Shown piece after piece: positions 1-13,044 of a stretch of DNA of 64,000 nt. This DNA is from Antedon bifida. Lineage: Eukaryota > Echinodermata > Crinoidea > Comatulida > Antedonidae. A model generated the notes under the pieces. The model was not told the DNA's origin, searched no databases, and saw only the letters and a program-made list of their open reading frames with translations. Made by a program: the position numbers and the translations under genes. Each line of letters opens with the position of its first letter. Position 1 is the stretch's first letter. The DNA lies in NCBI GenBank assembly GCA_963402885.1, contig OY727095.1, positions 3,787,001-3,851,000 of the forward strand. The letters are read 5' to 3'.

Positions 1-3000
1 TCCACGTGTAAGTTATAGGCTCACCATTGTCGAATATCGCTTCATGACCATCTGCACAGGCTGCGGTGCAGTTTGTACCTATTTATAAATCAAGCCAAAT
101 TTTATTTTGATTTAAAGAGTTCTTATTTTGTATTTAGACACAACCACCTCACTAATTTTTTAACTCCAAATTTTACTTATTTTTTTTGACAAACCAGAAA
201 TATAAAAACAAATATGGCCTAGACACTGATAAAAGGATAATGATGAGGAGAGACAGAGCAATTAAAACCCATGGGGCTTGTCTCGCCAAAAGTAGGCTTA
301 CAATTACAGTAAACAGTATCGCCTCTAAATTTCAAATATTGCTTTAGAGATAATTTAAATTTAAAGACACACACTGTTCGTTATAAATTCTAGAATTCAT
401 CGAGCATGGAATAATATTGTTTTGTTTCTGTGGTGATTTATCGTGAAGGAAAACAAATATTATTAGATTTTTCAGTGAAATACCGGGTCTTCCCCAATTT
501 GTATTAACAGATTCTACCGAAGGAAATCAACGAGACATCGTATAGCTAGCATACGATGCTCGTACGTTACACTGCTGCTCTTTTCCAGCTAGGACTACAA
601 AACTAAGCCTGGATAAGGTAGACTAAGAACCTCTACGAGAGAACATTCGACGCGAGCTACGGGTATTGTTTTTCTCTTTTTATCATAATTAACCTCAGAA
701 CGTACATTTTAAGACACAAAATGCCATGGTTTTAATATTTTTAAAGATGTTTTTACAAAATGTAAACTTTTAAGGCAAGGAATGACCTGGTTTAGTATTT
801 TGAAAGTTATTATATGAATTGATTTACAAAATGTAAACAATTGCAGGAAAAGTAAGTAAAAGTTAATGGAATTGTGTTAGAGATAATAATGTATAAAAAG
901 AGGAATGCAGTACTAGTAGAAATGATGTAGAGAAAATATAAAAACAATGTGCCGCTGGAAAATGTTATTTGTAAAAAATTGTTCGTAAACAGATGATAAA
1001 AACAAACATTGTCAATATAATAATATGTATAGTGTATTGAAATGAAAATGTTTAGAGAAAAATATATGTAAATAGATAGGAACATATGCATGGAAATAAA
1101 AGTGGGATGAACCCACAAAAAAAAACATATTACAAACATACCAATGGTGTAAGTATTTAAATTACAGGTAAACTTCACTTCGTTGCTATTTTCAGGTTCT
1201 GGACAGTGGTGAGAGTCCATATTTTGACGACAACCTTCAAACGCTTCATCCCAAGTCTTATCCCAGCCTTTTTTCAAACACTTTACAGTAGCCTAAAGAG
1301 AACATCAACGATTAAAATAACATTGTTATTATTACATACTGATGTTGGTGATTGGAATTTAGTTATGTTTAACTATCAAATGTAAATAATTGTAAAACAA
1401 CTGTAGGCCTACACAAAATTATACTCGACTTAAATCTATATGTGACATATAGAGAACAAAAGAAAAGCGCTATACACGACGATAATACACTCTTTTAAAC
1501 GAGCATAAATCTATTGCACCTGGTGTCAAATACAAACATCCTACCAAGTTTTTAAGTCCGTCAACTCCATAGTCATAATAACTGCTTTACCACGGATATG
1601 ATTTGGAAAGAGTTGTAATAATATTTAAAGAGTATGACCGTTTCCGAGTGACTAGGATTGCGAGATTAGATTTTACAAATTCCCATGCCTTGCTAGAATG
1701 GTACAAAGATGAAATGGCTTAAAAGGCCCATTTACACTAGGACGATAACGATCGACGATAAATATATAAGCATACATTTTGTTTACATAAAACAAAAGAA
1801 ATTAGAAGGTTTTCGTTCTAGAACTATAGGACAATCATTTATGCTGTCTTTGATAAAATAATACTTTTTAAATTCCAATCAAATGACGTCATGATAAACA
1901 CAAACCATAACATTGTTGTAAGAGCAAAAATATCGTGACAATACATATTTTTGCTCTTACTAATCATGACGTCATTTGATTGGACGTGTGAAAATATCAT
2001 TTTCATCAAAGGAAGCATAGATGGTTATAGTTCTAGAAAAGTGTTTATATTTGTTTTGTTTTATGTACGAAAAATGCATATTTGTCTATTTATCGTCGAT
2101 CGTTATCGTCCTAGTATAAATGGGCATAAACAGAAAATTTTCAAAAATACTCACCACGCTATCGATGGTACCTGGACAATGAATTCTACATTCACTATGA
2201 AGATAATTGCCATTACTGCAACTATACACTCCGTTATAGAAGGAAGGAGGAGGAGTACATTCTCTACGGACACACGACGGACCTAACCATTCGAAATTAT
2301 CTCCACATTTTAGACGAATTCGTCGGCTAATAAACAAACATAATTCAGATAAGTTAAATTTAGCGTTTAAAATGTCTTGTAAATAATAATAAACATATTA
2401 CAGATATACCAATATATTTTTTGTGCCTTTTTTCAAACATTTTATGATCGGGATTCAGACAATAAATTTCTTTAAAAAGATTTGAAATGATGAATTATGA
2501 GTGTTAATGGTAACGTCATTGAACTTTTCTATAAAATATTCAACTTACCTCTTTGGATTATCTTTAATGTGGTATCCAGCTTTACATTTAAAAATAACGT
2601 AGCTTCCAATGGTAAACGTGATTTTCTGATTAGGAACTTGAAACGAGTTTTCTGGTTCTGTTGGTGATGCACATTCTTGTTGACAAAATGCATTTGGTAA
2701 AGAATATCCACCATCATCTAAACAGGTTACACGGTTATCTGTTCCTAAAATACACAATGTTTTTGTGTTTAATAGCACTTTGTTGTAAGATAGGCTAACA
2801 GGCAACGTGTTTGCGTTGAATAACCAAGGGCCACGTTTATTTTTTAAATTAGTACCTATCAACTCAAACAATATTTGATAATTTTCGACGAATGGAATCA
2901 TTGACTAAAAGGAAAGGAAACGTAATTACCTTGCATTTTTGCTGCTGCATTGCATTCAAAATTACAAGTACTTCCATAGAGCGTTCCTTCTGGACATGAA

Positions 3001-4282
3001 GTCACTGCGTAAGGGACGTTAGGAAACCCACAATCAACAGGTGTACATATCACTTGGTGGTCTTCCCACTGGCCGTTTACACACATTATCTGGCAAGACA
3101 ATAACACTGTTAAGAGCCGTTCTCTCGTAAAGCGTGGTTCCCACTAGCGACGCAACACAAGGACGTAACGCAACGCAAGTGAATTGACCAATCACAAGCG
3201 ATGGCTTATTCGCTTGTGATTGCTAACTGTCTATAACTTCATTAGTTAAAACGCTTGCGTTGCGTTTACGTCCTTGCGTTACGTTCTAGTGGGAACCAAG
3301 CTTTAAGCTTGGTTCCCACTAGGACGCAACGTAAAGGACGTAACGCAAAGCAAAGTGATTTGACCAATCACAAGCGATAAATTAAATTATTCCAAACAGT
3401 CGCTTGGGAACCAAGCTTAAGAATAAAAGAGTTGGTGGCAAAATGTTTGTGTATTAGGTTTGTTTGTTTGTGGTTAGGATGGTCATGTGGGATCTGCTGC
3501 TGATGTAAGCCAAATTGAAAAGAAAACAAAAACATGAAAGAGGTCCGAGCTCTAATTAATGAGTTTACATACATAATGCATTATTCTTATACATAAACTA
3601 TTTATTTTTCATCAAATCAAATAAATAAAACAAAAATATCGTTTATCAAAACATTACCAATATCCATTAAAAAAAACCCAGGAAAAATGAAATTTGCCCG
3701 TTGCCATGGAAACATAGGTGTGGAATAAAAAATACTCTCTTTTGATTTCTCTCAACAGATATATATATTATTATAGTCATGTGCAAACTTTGAAAGAAAT
3801 CATTTTAATCTGTCACTATTTGTTACATTTCTTTGATTCTTACATACATATGGAGTATTAATATTGTATTTATGTTCAAGATTGAACCAATCTTACCTTA
3901 TATTTGTATACTGGTCTGTAACCTTTGTTGCATTGTATAGTATAAATGTCTCCTTCTTTCACAATATCACCTACTTGTCGGTTAAGAGTTGCGTGCTGCA
4001 CCTCTGGAACTATACATGTGGGCATATCACACGAGTACCGGTTACACTGTTTGGTAACTGGATTGTACAGATCATCATCACCGCACGATTGTAAATTGTA
4101 TAGGTCAAAATCTTTCAAAGATCTTAGGCGAACACCTGAAATTCTGACATATTTGTAATCGAACTCGATGAGGACTTCGCGTGAGTAGTAAAATCTTTTG
4201 CTGAGGTCGTGTTCTACATTAAAAGTGGCTGGGTTGGAAGCACACAGGAGTGGTACATCTTTGTTCAAAACATGATTAACTC
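1..4282 (-). CDS. PAPPA: PAPPA 3' exons: C-terminal CCP (sushi) module array
   Basis: Exons at 4282, 3089, 2744, 2326, 1292 and 78 (minus-strand starts) encode tandem four-cysteine complement-control modules, which in vertebrate PAPP-A bind cell-surface glycosaminoglycans. Anchors include CTPVDCGFPN, CPEGTLYGSTCNFEC, CKAGYH, YSCSNGNYLHSECRI and, across the last junction, YTIG/TNCTAAC. The final visible exon (78 to 1) is in phase with its predecessor and continues past the window edge. Confidence 0.9.
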
Positions 4283-7200
4283 CTATGTAAATACAAACAA
4301 ATTAAAATACATTTTTAAACAATGGTCTTTCTAAAATAAAATTAAAAGAGTTATTATTTTGTTTTATTAATATGAAATAAAGTGTAAATAAATCTTTATA
4401 ACCAATTTATTTAAATATGTTCATTTTTAGCATACCTCTGGTGTCGACTAACGTAACAGATGCTCTTGTAGGAGGTGTTGTCCGTGATGTCACACCATCG
4501 CCAGCGATATAAATCAGAACTCTAGTCGCAACTACTTCTATAGGAAACCCAACCTAACATCAGACAAAAAATAAATAACTTTTTGAATTTACAAAAAAGA
4601 ATAAGTTCTAATGTTAGCACCACTGGGAAAAATGTTACCTGACCTTGCACAACTTTTTCAAAAATATCAATAGTCTTCAAAAAATTCAGAAAATAAACTG
4701 TATATTATTATTAGTAATATTACCTTCAACCATATATTTTGGTCATGAAAACCGGCCCTGCATGGATACCATACAAATTCCTCTTTTAACTCGTTGCTAC
4801 AAACCTTTGATAAAAAAAAAATATAATGAATCGTAGTTTATTCCAAAAGACCACTACTTTTAACATTTTTCGGGGTTTACCATGGTACTCTTTTTCTATT
4901 AATATTTGGTTTAAGTTAATGATAAATTAAACATTATACAAGTAGATGCAAGTTGGGGATGGGCAGTGCATCTGCAGTAGCAAGAAGGGAGTGACAACAG
5001 ATGAACATATTGACAGAAAGTTAAGACAAAAACGCAAATAGAGGAGCGACATCTCATCTTATACATGAACAACTTGGGCGAGAACAGAGAAGACCAGAAG
5101 GAAATTGCAGATGCTTGAGAAAGGATACACCCGACAAGGGATGATGGAGCCGAGATTAGGAACAAAACACAGCACTATAAATAACATAAGTTATTTGATT
5201 ACCTGATCCCTCGGGGGTTCTCCATAGATGTTACTCTCTGAACACTCTGTTCCTTGATATCGTGGGTTGCCTCGGGCGTACGAAGCCCACTGATCATAGA
5301 ATCTTGGCGGAGTATAAAAACCACAATCTGCAACGTTCGTCTCCTTCTCAAAATCCTCGCAGTGACCGTCACTATCATAACGGTAACAGAGGCTAGGCTC
5401 ACCTGAAATAAAAACAAAACTACATTCACAAAAAATACACAGTATTTTTTTAAGGTAAACAGCTACATTTATGGTGATAAATCGATGAATTAAAAGTTCT
5501 GCGCAATTTAAATACTAATACATACACAAAAACTCATAAAATATTATTAAATTACAATTAGCATAACAAGAACTTACCCTTACAACTGAAATCTGTTTCC
5601 TCGTTACAGTTGACGTTACAGCCGTCGTGGTTGAAGACATTTCCATCGTCACATGACTCATCACTAAAACCCCCAAAAAAGAACACATTAATTTTATCTA
5701 ATTTCTAATAATAGTAAGCATTTGTCGCACTAGTAGTATAGACTTACTTAATTGTTCTTTTATTTAAGAAGATTTCGATATAAACACTAACCTCTCAATA
5801 ATACCGTTTCCACAAAAGCTAAATCCCGTTCCGATGACAAGTGGTGGTGATAAGTCAGTTATTGTGTTTTCTGAGCTTACACCGACACGGTAGGTATATT
5901 TTGTAAATTTGTTGACAGAGCTAGAAATTAATAAACATATTTTCTATTATGGTGATATTGGTAAACAAACAAGAATAAAAGTGTTTTTATTCGTTTAATA
6001 GAACTATTTTGGAAATGGTCATTGAAACTTACTCGTCCACAAATGTTGTAGAATCTACCAGTTTCTCGACTTCTCCCTCAAATGGTGGATTTCTTGTCAG
6101 GAGGTACTTGATCGGCTTACAAGACTTACAACCACGATGCTCAGGTTTTGATATCAACTGGACAGAATCAATTGCAACATAGAGGCCATTTGTATAGATT
6201 ATCACAGATTTCACTGGTTCCATAACGTTGTTGATTCTTGTGCTGTAGGGGATGTCACAATAAACGTCAGGGGCACCTAGACTGATTCGAGTTCGGTTGA
6301 CAGTCACTAATTCAATATCGTGGATTGCTCGATCAGTGCGTACTGTCGTCACCCAGACAGTCAGTCTTGATGGGATTACTGGATATTTAAAATTAACCTT
6401 TAGTTTGCAGAATTCGCATTCGTTTTGATCTATCCGCCAAGCTACGGGGTCTATAGCACATCTGGCACTGTTTGGAGGACCTATATACAACAATAAAGAA
6501 ATTTAATAATTAATTGAACAGGATTTTTACATATGAAAGCCAATACACGCGTAAGACATGCGGATACAATGCCACAATATTAAATCTCAATGTATATAAT
6601 AATGCGTAAGAACACTAACCCGTTGCTTGTTGCGGTGAATAATCACCATATGTAATTTTAGAATGTGGCGAGGAAGCTGTGTCACCATACTGTATAAGAA
6701 CATCTCCTGTCATGCACTCCTGGCACAGCTCAGAGTTTAACGCAACGTTGTGGCCGCTAAGTGGAGGCTGCCACGCCAATGTAAGCGAATTACCTAACTT
6801 GGAGATCACATTTGGCGGTAAAGGCATAACTGAAGGTCTTCTTTCTTGTTGCCATGACTGAAAGAAAAGATCCAGGTAACAATGCATGCGAGCCGCCTGC
6901 TGAGGAGTGAAGGTGCTGGTGCATGAATCATCTAAAAGAAAAAAATGTACAATGTTGATGTCTTTTTTCTTGCTATCTTCTTTTTTCTTGAAACACATTT
7001 CCCGTAAGGTAGTGTTTCGGGTTGTAAATCAAATAAATTAGTTTGGTTATTAAAACATTATATTAATTATAAACAATTGTTTGTTACTTTACTTACTTGC
7101 GTAGCTCATGTAATTCGTAAACGGTGTGTCATAAAAGTGACCTAAACCACAATGCCCATCAGACTCTTTCGGTAACGGATCCCGACAATATCTATTCGAA

Positions 7201-9925
7201 GGTGTTGGGTTGGTATCGGCTATTAGATCACCAATTTCTAGGCTGGGTTCAGTTTCAAAACATTCATCATCGCAAGTCATCTCTGTGACACCATGGAAGA
7301 CATGCCATAAACCTAGGCTGTGACCAACCTCGTGGATAAGCGTGTCCATTAATTCTTGTGCACCATATGCATCGGCATGTACTATAATACCACCTATAGA
7401 TGAAATGACACAATTTAGATAAAACAAAAGACAGGAAACTTGTTTATGAAAGTATGATTATATTTGTTTAATCCTAACTTATTTCTCCATGCTTTAATTA
7501 AAGGTTTCTAACGGTTTTATTAAAAAAATTTTAAAAAGACATATAAACTAATATTTCTTTCTCTTATGTTGGTTAAATTTAAGTTACTTTGTTCCTGAAT
7601 TGTTGTTTAGATAAACCTAATAATATAAATAGTGAAGAATGATTGTTCATGCTATACGGTGAGGACCTACTCAACAAGCCTTCTTTCAAATTATACGAAG
7701 TAACGCAATTGAAACAAATTTGGTTTCCGGAACAATCTTACCTTGCGTACCATAAACGTTAACATCCCATGGCATTGTGGCTACGCCCAAGAATGATTTT
7801 TCAAAGTAGGCACCAACGTAGATGTTTAGGTATTGAACAGATTCCAATCCAATGACGGTCTTGAATTCCATTTCTCCAATAAACATACTGAAAATAAAAT
7901 TCAATATTAGGCCTTAATAACAATAAACAATAAGCAGTAGTAGTTTAAAAAAAAATAAATTGAGCTCAGGGCAAGTTATACATGGACAGAATCTTTCTTT
8001 AACACATTTCCACACAATGTAGATTATAAAAACAAAATATTGTAGATACACTTACCAGTATCGTGAAGATGGATCAAAGCAAGTTTCAGCAGTGTCTGTG
8101 ACGTCAGGATCACAACAATCTCCTCTATCCCAATCATGGTACGCTTTGTTACAGTCTGCGTCACACTTCTTATTACCAATAAGAGATGATGGACATTTAG
8201 AATTACGAACATCGCAATCACCACCATCATTGCCAGTATACTGTGGACTACAGTTCGAATCACACTTGCCATTTCCAACATCTTTAGACCCGCAATTAGG
8301 AATAATTTTTCTGCTCCTTAAGGTAGTGTTTCTTATCATATGATCGTGTCTGAGAAAGGTGATGTTATAACTATTAATTGCTTTGTTGAGTTCATTATGC
8401 TGCCTCTCAATTTGTTCTTGTGACAACAGTGGGTTTGAACCATCGTCGTTTGCTATATTGATCAATCGATAGCGTACTATTTTTGAACGACGCAGCGAAC
8501 TCCTGTCTATATACGACCTCATTACAACTGGATTATCGCATACAGTTATACCACATTTTGGAGTTACCAAACTTAAGTCATGCTTCTTACTGGAGAGATC
8601 TGATGGAATAAGTTCTGGAAATTCACCTTCTTTGCTTGACCATCTTGTGAAGTTATCAAACGGATCCCAGAAAACAAGGTTTCTGAAGATGTCTTCAAAT
8701 ACATGTGATTGGTTATTATACAACTGCGCAACCTCACGATGTGACAACGCTCTGGACCATAAACGCATGTCATCCACAGCACCTCTAAACTGGACACCAA
8801 GTTCAAACAAGCCACCAAATTCAAGCTCCTTACACTGTCGTTTAAATTCTTTGAAGATAGGGCGTTTTTGTCCAGTTTTTGAAGACACCATAGCACCATT
8901 AATGTACAGCTTTATAGTTGATTCATTGTAGGTAGCGGCGATGTGGTACCATCGGTGGACGCGGTAGCGAAAGGGAGCCGATGCGAAGCGGTCATCCTTA
9001 AGCTGGAAATACAGATGAGCATCTTGTTTTTTCCTGCCGGTTGTGACGCCAATCCCCCAGTCACTCGATTTTAATAATCCTTCGCATTTGTCTCTAAGAC
9101 CTACAATTTCAAAAACAATTCACAATTTTTTGATCATCATTATTAAACTTTGCTAAAACAAAGATTGTTTTCGACGGAATTACTAAACTTTATTAAGGAG
9201 TTTGTTGGCGTAGTATTGGTATTACAAATAGTACAATAACAGAGAACATGTTGAATTGTGTTTCTTTTAAAGTATTTACTCTTGTTTTATTGCTATTAAT
9301 CTAAGGTATACGAGTTTGGGGAAACACTTATTTAAATTATATAAATATAATACTACTAAATGTCTATTCCATGTGTTACATTTTCCGATTTCCGCACATT
9401 TGTTTAAGCAACTTAATATTTCACATGATTATAAGTTATATGAATAAATGCCCAAAAACTATGAAATAATCTACCAAAATATGATGTAATTTCATTACAT
9501 GTGTTGTTTATAAACAATTAATGCAGTTTATTACCGACGGTTAGACGTCAATTACACATACACTTTACATAACAAATAAATACCTTACCTATAACACCAG
9601 TTTTTCCAGCTTGCCCTCCTTCAAGCTTCATCCAAAATGCAACAGAAAATTTTCTTCTTGGAATAATTTCAATATTTGTCAAACGAAGAACACCAGACGT
9701 CTCCGCAAAATAAGCAGCGTAATCCGTGGGGTCAACAGGGTCAGAATACTGTATGTGTCTGGGGAACTGAGCATGGTCATCCCGCTTTGTACGGCCATGA
9801 GATGTCAAACATTGTCTCCCTTTTGGATCTTGTTGCTCTGATTTTCCATAAGCACGTCCACCGGTCAAAACAATACCAACCACGAGTAAAAGTAAGAAAC
9901 TAGATACTGCCATGCTTGGAGTCAA
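1..9925 (-). CDS. PAPPA: Pappalysin metalloprotease (PAPP-A family), 17 exons, C-terminus cut by window edge
   Basis: Secreted metzincin; in vertebrates it cleaves IGF-binding proteins. Coding exons on the minus strand: 9925-9589, 9100-8056, 7887-7742, 7393-7097, 6931-6620, 6480-6033, 5920-5792, 5663-5578, 5402-5203, 4789-4724, 4553-4436, 4282-3897, 3089-2930, 2744-2549, 2326-2155, 1292-1142, 78-<1. Every junction is GT/AG and all phases agree, giving about 1442 residues without a stop. Order: signal peptide (about 1-25), Laminin-G-like region, two Lin-12/Notch repeats (382-442), HExxHxxGxxH zinc site (530-540), Met-turn near Met605, a CGNGII/CDDGN cysteine segment (about 893-935), then CCP/sushi modules from about 1150. 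A basic TKR near residue 47 may be a propeptide site. Human PAPP-A has a last LNR that must lie beyond base 1. The exon at 4789 is the least certain acceptor: an AG 7 nt upstream breaks the frame. Vertebrates have two paralogues; this may be orthologous to both. Confidence 0.95.
79..1141. other. PAPPA intron 16, no recognisable content
   Basis: AT-rich intronic sequence between the last two visible PAPPA exons. I see no repeat with clear ends and no conserved reading frame. The remaining PAPPA introns are similar except for the palindromic elements at 1726-2125 and 3131-3418. Confidence 0.6.
1726..2125. repeat. Palindromic MITE in PAPPA intron 15
   Basis: A 400-bp inverted repeat. The left end begins GCCCATTTACACTAGGACG and the right end is its near-perfect reverse complement; matching continues inward (CGATAACGATCGACGATAAA on both arms) to a centre near 1925 where AGAGCAAAAATAT faces ATATTTTTGCTCT. 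No coding capacity: a non-autonomous fold-back element in an intron. Confidence 0.85.
3131..3303. repeat. Palindromic MITE copy (GGTTCCCACTAG family)
   Basis: Element with terminal inverted repeats GGTTCCCACTAG/CTAGTGGGAACC and inner blocks of GGACGTAACGCAA-type sequence on both arms, in PAPPA intron 12. It lies 2 bp from a second copy, with AAGCTTTAAGCTT at the junction. Confidence 0.8.
3306..3418. repeat. Second, internally deleted copy of the GGTTCCCACTAG MITE
   Basis: Starts AAGCTTGGTTCCCACTAGG and ends TTGGGAACCAAGCTT. It keeps the GACCAATCACAAGCG core but lacks most of the right arm. Diverged relatives are visible near 25545-25660 and 54285-54400. Confidence 0.75.
7097..7393 (-). CDS. 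PAPPA: PAPPA exon 4: catalytic zinc-binding exon
   Basis: Encodes residues 510-609. The motif HEVGHSLGLWH (530-540) supplies three zinc-binding histidines and the catalytic Glu531, and NYMSY (603-607) is the metzincin Met-turn. The stretch between, including ETEPSLEIGD and DTNPTPS, closely follows vertebrate PAPP-A as I remember it. No catalytic residue is missing, so the enzyme is predicted to be active. Confidence 0.95.
8056..9100 (-). CDS. PAPPA: PAPPA exon 2: Laminin-G-like domain plus two Lin-12/Notch repeats
   Basis: The largest pappalysin exon (1045 nt, residues 113-461, phase 1 in, phase 2 out). The first half has the jelly-roll pattern of a LamG domain (RWYHIAATYN, then LYINGAMV, then GAVDDMRLWSRALS). 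The end holds two calcium-binding Lin-12/Notch-type repeats with six-cysteine spacing and the acidic GNDGGDC and WDRGDCC signatures. In human PAPP-A, LNR1 and LNR2 occupy the same place before the catalytic core and help set substrate specificity. Confidence 0.93.
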
Positions 9926-10918
9926 ATGTATAAGCAGTGCTAATCTTAACTACTGCCTTAAATACAATACTCAAATGGGAATAAAATGTGTTTTCTCTAC
10001 TGTGTACTAATGAGTTGCTGATTGGCTGCGAAACATGGGCCTGTACCAAGGTGTTGTAAAAGCCTTTGTTTGGTTCAATAACACCTTTACGCCTTTATTC
10101 TGATTCATTGTTTTTTTTTTGACAATTTGCATACTTAGCAGATGTATATTTTTCACCTCCGCCAAGGAAGTATTTGTTGTCGATCGCGTGTGTTTGTTAG
10201 CAAGATTACTCAAAAAGTTACTGCAAGATATTTACCAAATTGAAACCACAGATAGATATGTCATGGACCACTCTTTACTATTATTTTCAGACCTGCTAGT
10301 GTTAAAAGATAGGAGAGCAGTCTTAAAGTAACAAGTAACAACTACTTGTCCAAAAAACTTCATTTTTGCATAAGAGGCAAGAGTTATTTGTATATAAAAA
10401 AATAATTTGATTTAATGTACAAGTTTTTTTATATGAGTAGTTAAAACATTTATTTCTTTTAACCCGCTTGTTTTTGGGTGTTTGCTGTTCTATTGTGAGT
10501 CAACTGAAACTAGTTATTTGGTTACAAACTATTACACCAAATTCGCATACACATGGTTGTAGTGAAATTAGCCTAATCACACAAAGCATTAAGAGACAAA
10601 AATAAAAGATATATATTTTTTTCCCCGGAGAATTTTACAGTAGGCGGACGTATGCACAGTTTCTTTGACACCATTGTGAAAGTGACAAAGGCAACATAAG
10701 ATGGGCGTATACGATTCACAACATAAGTACTCATATCTTTTTATGTTCACACTAAACAAATATTTGAGTTGAATATTTCTTGAGTTCGAGGCAGAGCCAA
10801 GTTAAATAGAGCAGTAAATCTGTCAACGAATGAAATAGTCTCACTATTCAACACATACAAACATTCATTATTTTTTAGACTAATGAACGATTGAGGGCTC
10901 AATCATGTTTTGAGCGAG
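9926..10918. other. Upstream flank of PAPPA, no gene seen
   Basis: About 1 kb of AT-rich sequence between the PAPPA start codon and the first transposon-like inverted repeat. Apart from the weak TATA-like site nothing can be assigned; the open frames here are short and not conserved-looking. Confidence 0.5.
9955..9970 (-). promoter_or_regulatory. Possible TATA-like element of PAPPA
   Basis: On the minus strand a TATTTAAGGC stretch lies about 35-45 bp upstream of the PAPPA start codon, at a usable distance for a short leader. In DNA this AT-rich such matches are common by chance, so support is weak. Confidence 0.25.
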
Positions 10919-11049
10919 AGGGACACACACAACACTACTGTACACTATCTTGAGGTATATTCAGAGCGTCATTTCGACGGCATTCGGCATTCTCTACTTC
11001 TACGGAGCGCCATTTATGCCTTTATTTACTTCCGAAATAGAAATAGTAC

Positions 11050-11575
11050 TACGGTAACTGGTCCAGTGGACCAAATTTAACACCAGTGGAGCACAGTGAT
11101 ATAAAATAGAAATAAGTCACTGAATTTTAATATCTTTTCGTATTTTAATACACTGTGCCCAAGTGGACCAAATTTGGCGTCAGTGGAGCACAGTGATATA
11201 AAATAGAAATAATTCACGGAATTTTAATATCTTTTCGTATGCTAATACACTTTGCTCAAGTGGACCCAACTTGGAGCCAGTGGAGCACATTGATATAAAA
11301 TAGAAATAAGTCACTGAATTTTAATATCTGTTTGTATTTTAATACACTGTGCTCAAGTGGACCAAATTTGGCGTCAGTGGAGCACAGTGATATAAAATAG
11401 AAATAATTCACGGAATTTTAATATCTTTTCGTATGCTAATACACTTTGCTCAAGTGGACCCAACTTGGAGCCAGTGGAGCACAGTGATATAAAATAGAAA
11501 TAAGTCACTGGATTTTAATATCTTTTCGTATTTTAATACACTGTGCTCAAGTAGACCCAATTTGGCACCAATGGG
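11050..11575. repeat. Satellite, period about 97 bp, five copies
   Basis: The block CAGTGGAGCAC...GATATAAAATAGAAATAA repeats at about 11084, 11182, 11279, 11376 and 11473. Units 2 and 4 share AATTTGGCGTC and AATTCACGGA, while units 3 and 5 share GGACCCAACTTGGAGCC, so the true unit is a dimer of about 194 bp. No coding meaning seen. Confidence 0.9.
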
Positions 11576-12880
11576 AGCATAGGGAAATAGTCAAAAAATA
11601 CTTTTGGATTTCAAAAATATTTCATATTTTTATTGTTTATTAATTTCTTCTGTAATTTATCATTGTATAGAAAAAATGTAGTGCAGAGTAAAGGAACCAT
11701 GTCATTATACTGCAAATACTGCAGTAACTACACTTCTATCCAATAATTTGTTTGGTTAATCATACACATTGTCGCCAACTGCTTTGATGGTTTAAATTTT
11801 ATGTTTAGCGCCCTCAATTTATTTTAATGTAAAAAAAAGGGGGATTAATTCTCTTCGTTACGTGTTTAGAAGAGAATTAATTTTATCTCATCGTAGTTTG
11901 GTATGTCGTGCGTTTGTTATGCAAATGAGTGTGCACATGTGCTGTGGGAAAGATGGTATTGTTAGTTATTCGCGATCAACACACAACACAATTTTTATTT
12001 TGTTAATCTTTTACATTAGAATTGTAATTCTACCGTTACACATTATAGTGTATTTTTAAATATCCGTTTTATGCAAGATATTGTATTGTAAGCCTACTAA
12101 TATGTTGCGAATAAAATTTTATGGCAGAATAAATAAATATATTTTAAGCAGATCTTTGAAATTGAACATATATGAAGTCGAGTTTTTTTAAAACCCAGCC
12201 TAAAATTCGCATCTGGATAGTTGAAATTTAACATTATAATTATCAATAGGTGATACGATAAATCTAATTGTTTTCTAAATTATAGAAATATTAAAATTAG
12301 TAAGTAGGCTTTTGTGTGCTAGCTCTGTTTGTATTTCATAATTTTGTTTCGTTGAATCACCGTCACGGCCGCGTGCATTGCATGTCTCACACTTGGGAAA
12401 CATTCACCATTGTATGGCTGGTCTTGAAGACTTTTATATTTCGTTTCATAACGAAGCTATTGTAGCTATTTTAAACAGTTTGGTAAGCCCTGCGTTGTTA
12501 TGCAAATGAGTTTGTGCAGGTGTAATGGGGAAGATAGTATTGTTAGTCCTTCGCGGTGAACACGCCACAAAATTAAATTTAAAAGTTAAATTTTGATTTT
12601 GTTAATCTTTATTAGAAATTCAAATCATGTAAAGATACAATTTTCTGGGCGGAAATCTGTAAACTCCCCTCCTTTAGTTTACAAAAGTAATCTGGAAAAG
12701 AACCCCATGTGGAAAAGAAGCTTATACGTTAAAAAGAAGCCATTCGAGGTGTTATGGTGTCTATTTAATGGAAAAATGAATGCCATACACTTTTGTTTAT
12801 GATTTAAGGTCCATTTTCCTAGGCCTGACATTTTTAACCTCTCTTTCAAAAAAAAACCCCCAATATTCATTAAAAAAATA

Positions 12881-12946
12881 TCCGTAGAGGTTCGAACCCC
12901 AGCTGATACCACTCAAAACTGAGCATTACCCGTTGCACCAAAAACT
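12881..12946 (-). repeat. tRNA-like SINE head
   Basis: On the minus strand an A-box-like TGGTGCAACGGGTAATG and a B-box-like GGTTCGAACC are spaced as in a tRNA, but no acceptor stem closes. Interpreted as a tRNA-derived SINE remnant, not a functional tRNA. Confidence 0.45.
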
Positions 12947-13044
12947 GAAACATGACTGAACAGACTGATAATTGTCTATTTATACGTGTATTACGTAATA
13001 CATCATTGCATCATTAAATATCCTATTAACCTTGATAAAACCAA

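Noticed and set aside
4790-4796. Alternative acceptor for PAPPA exon 10 (CAACGAG included)
   Set aside because: It adds 7 nt and shifts the incoming phase-0 frame to a stop; the AG at 4791-4790 keeps the frame.
5199-5429. 76-codon minus-strand frame
   Set aside because: Shadow frame of the PAPPA exon 5402-5203, whose correct frame continues the conserved protein.
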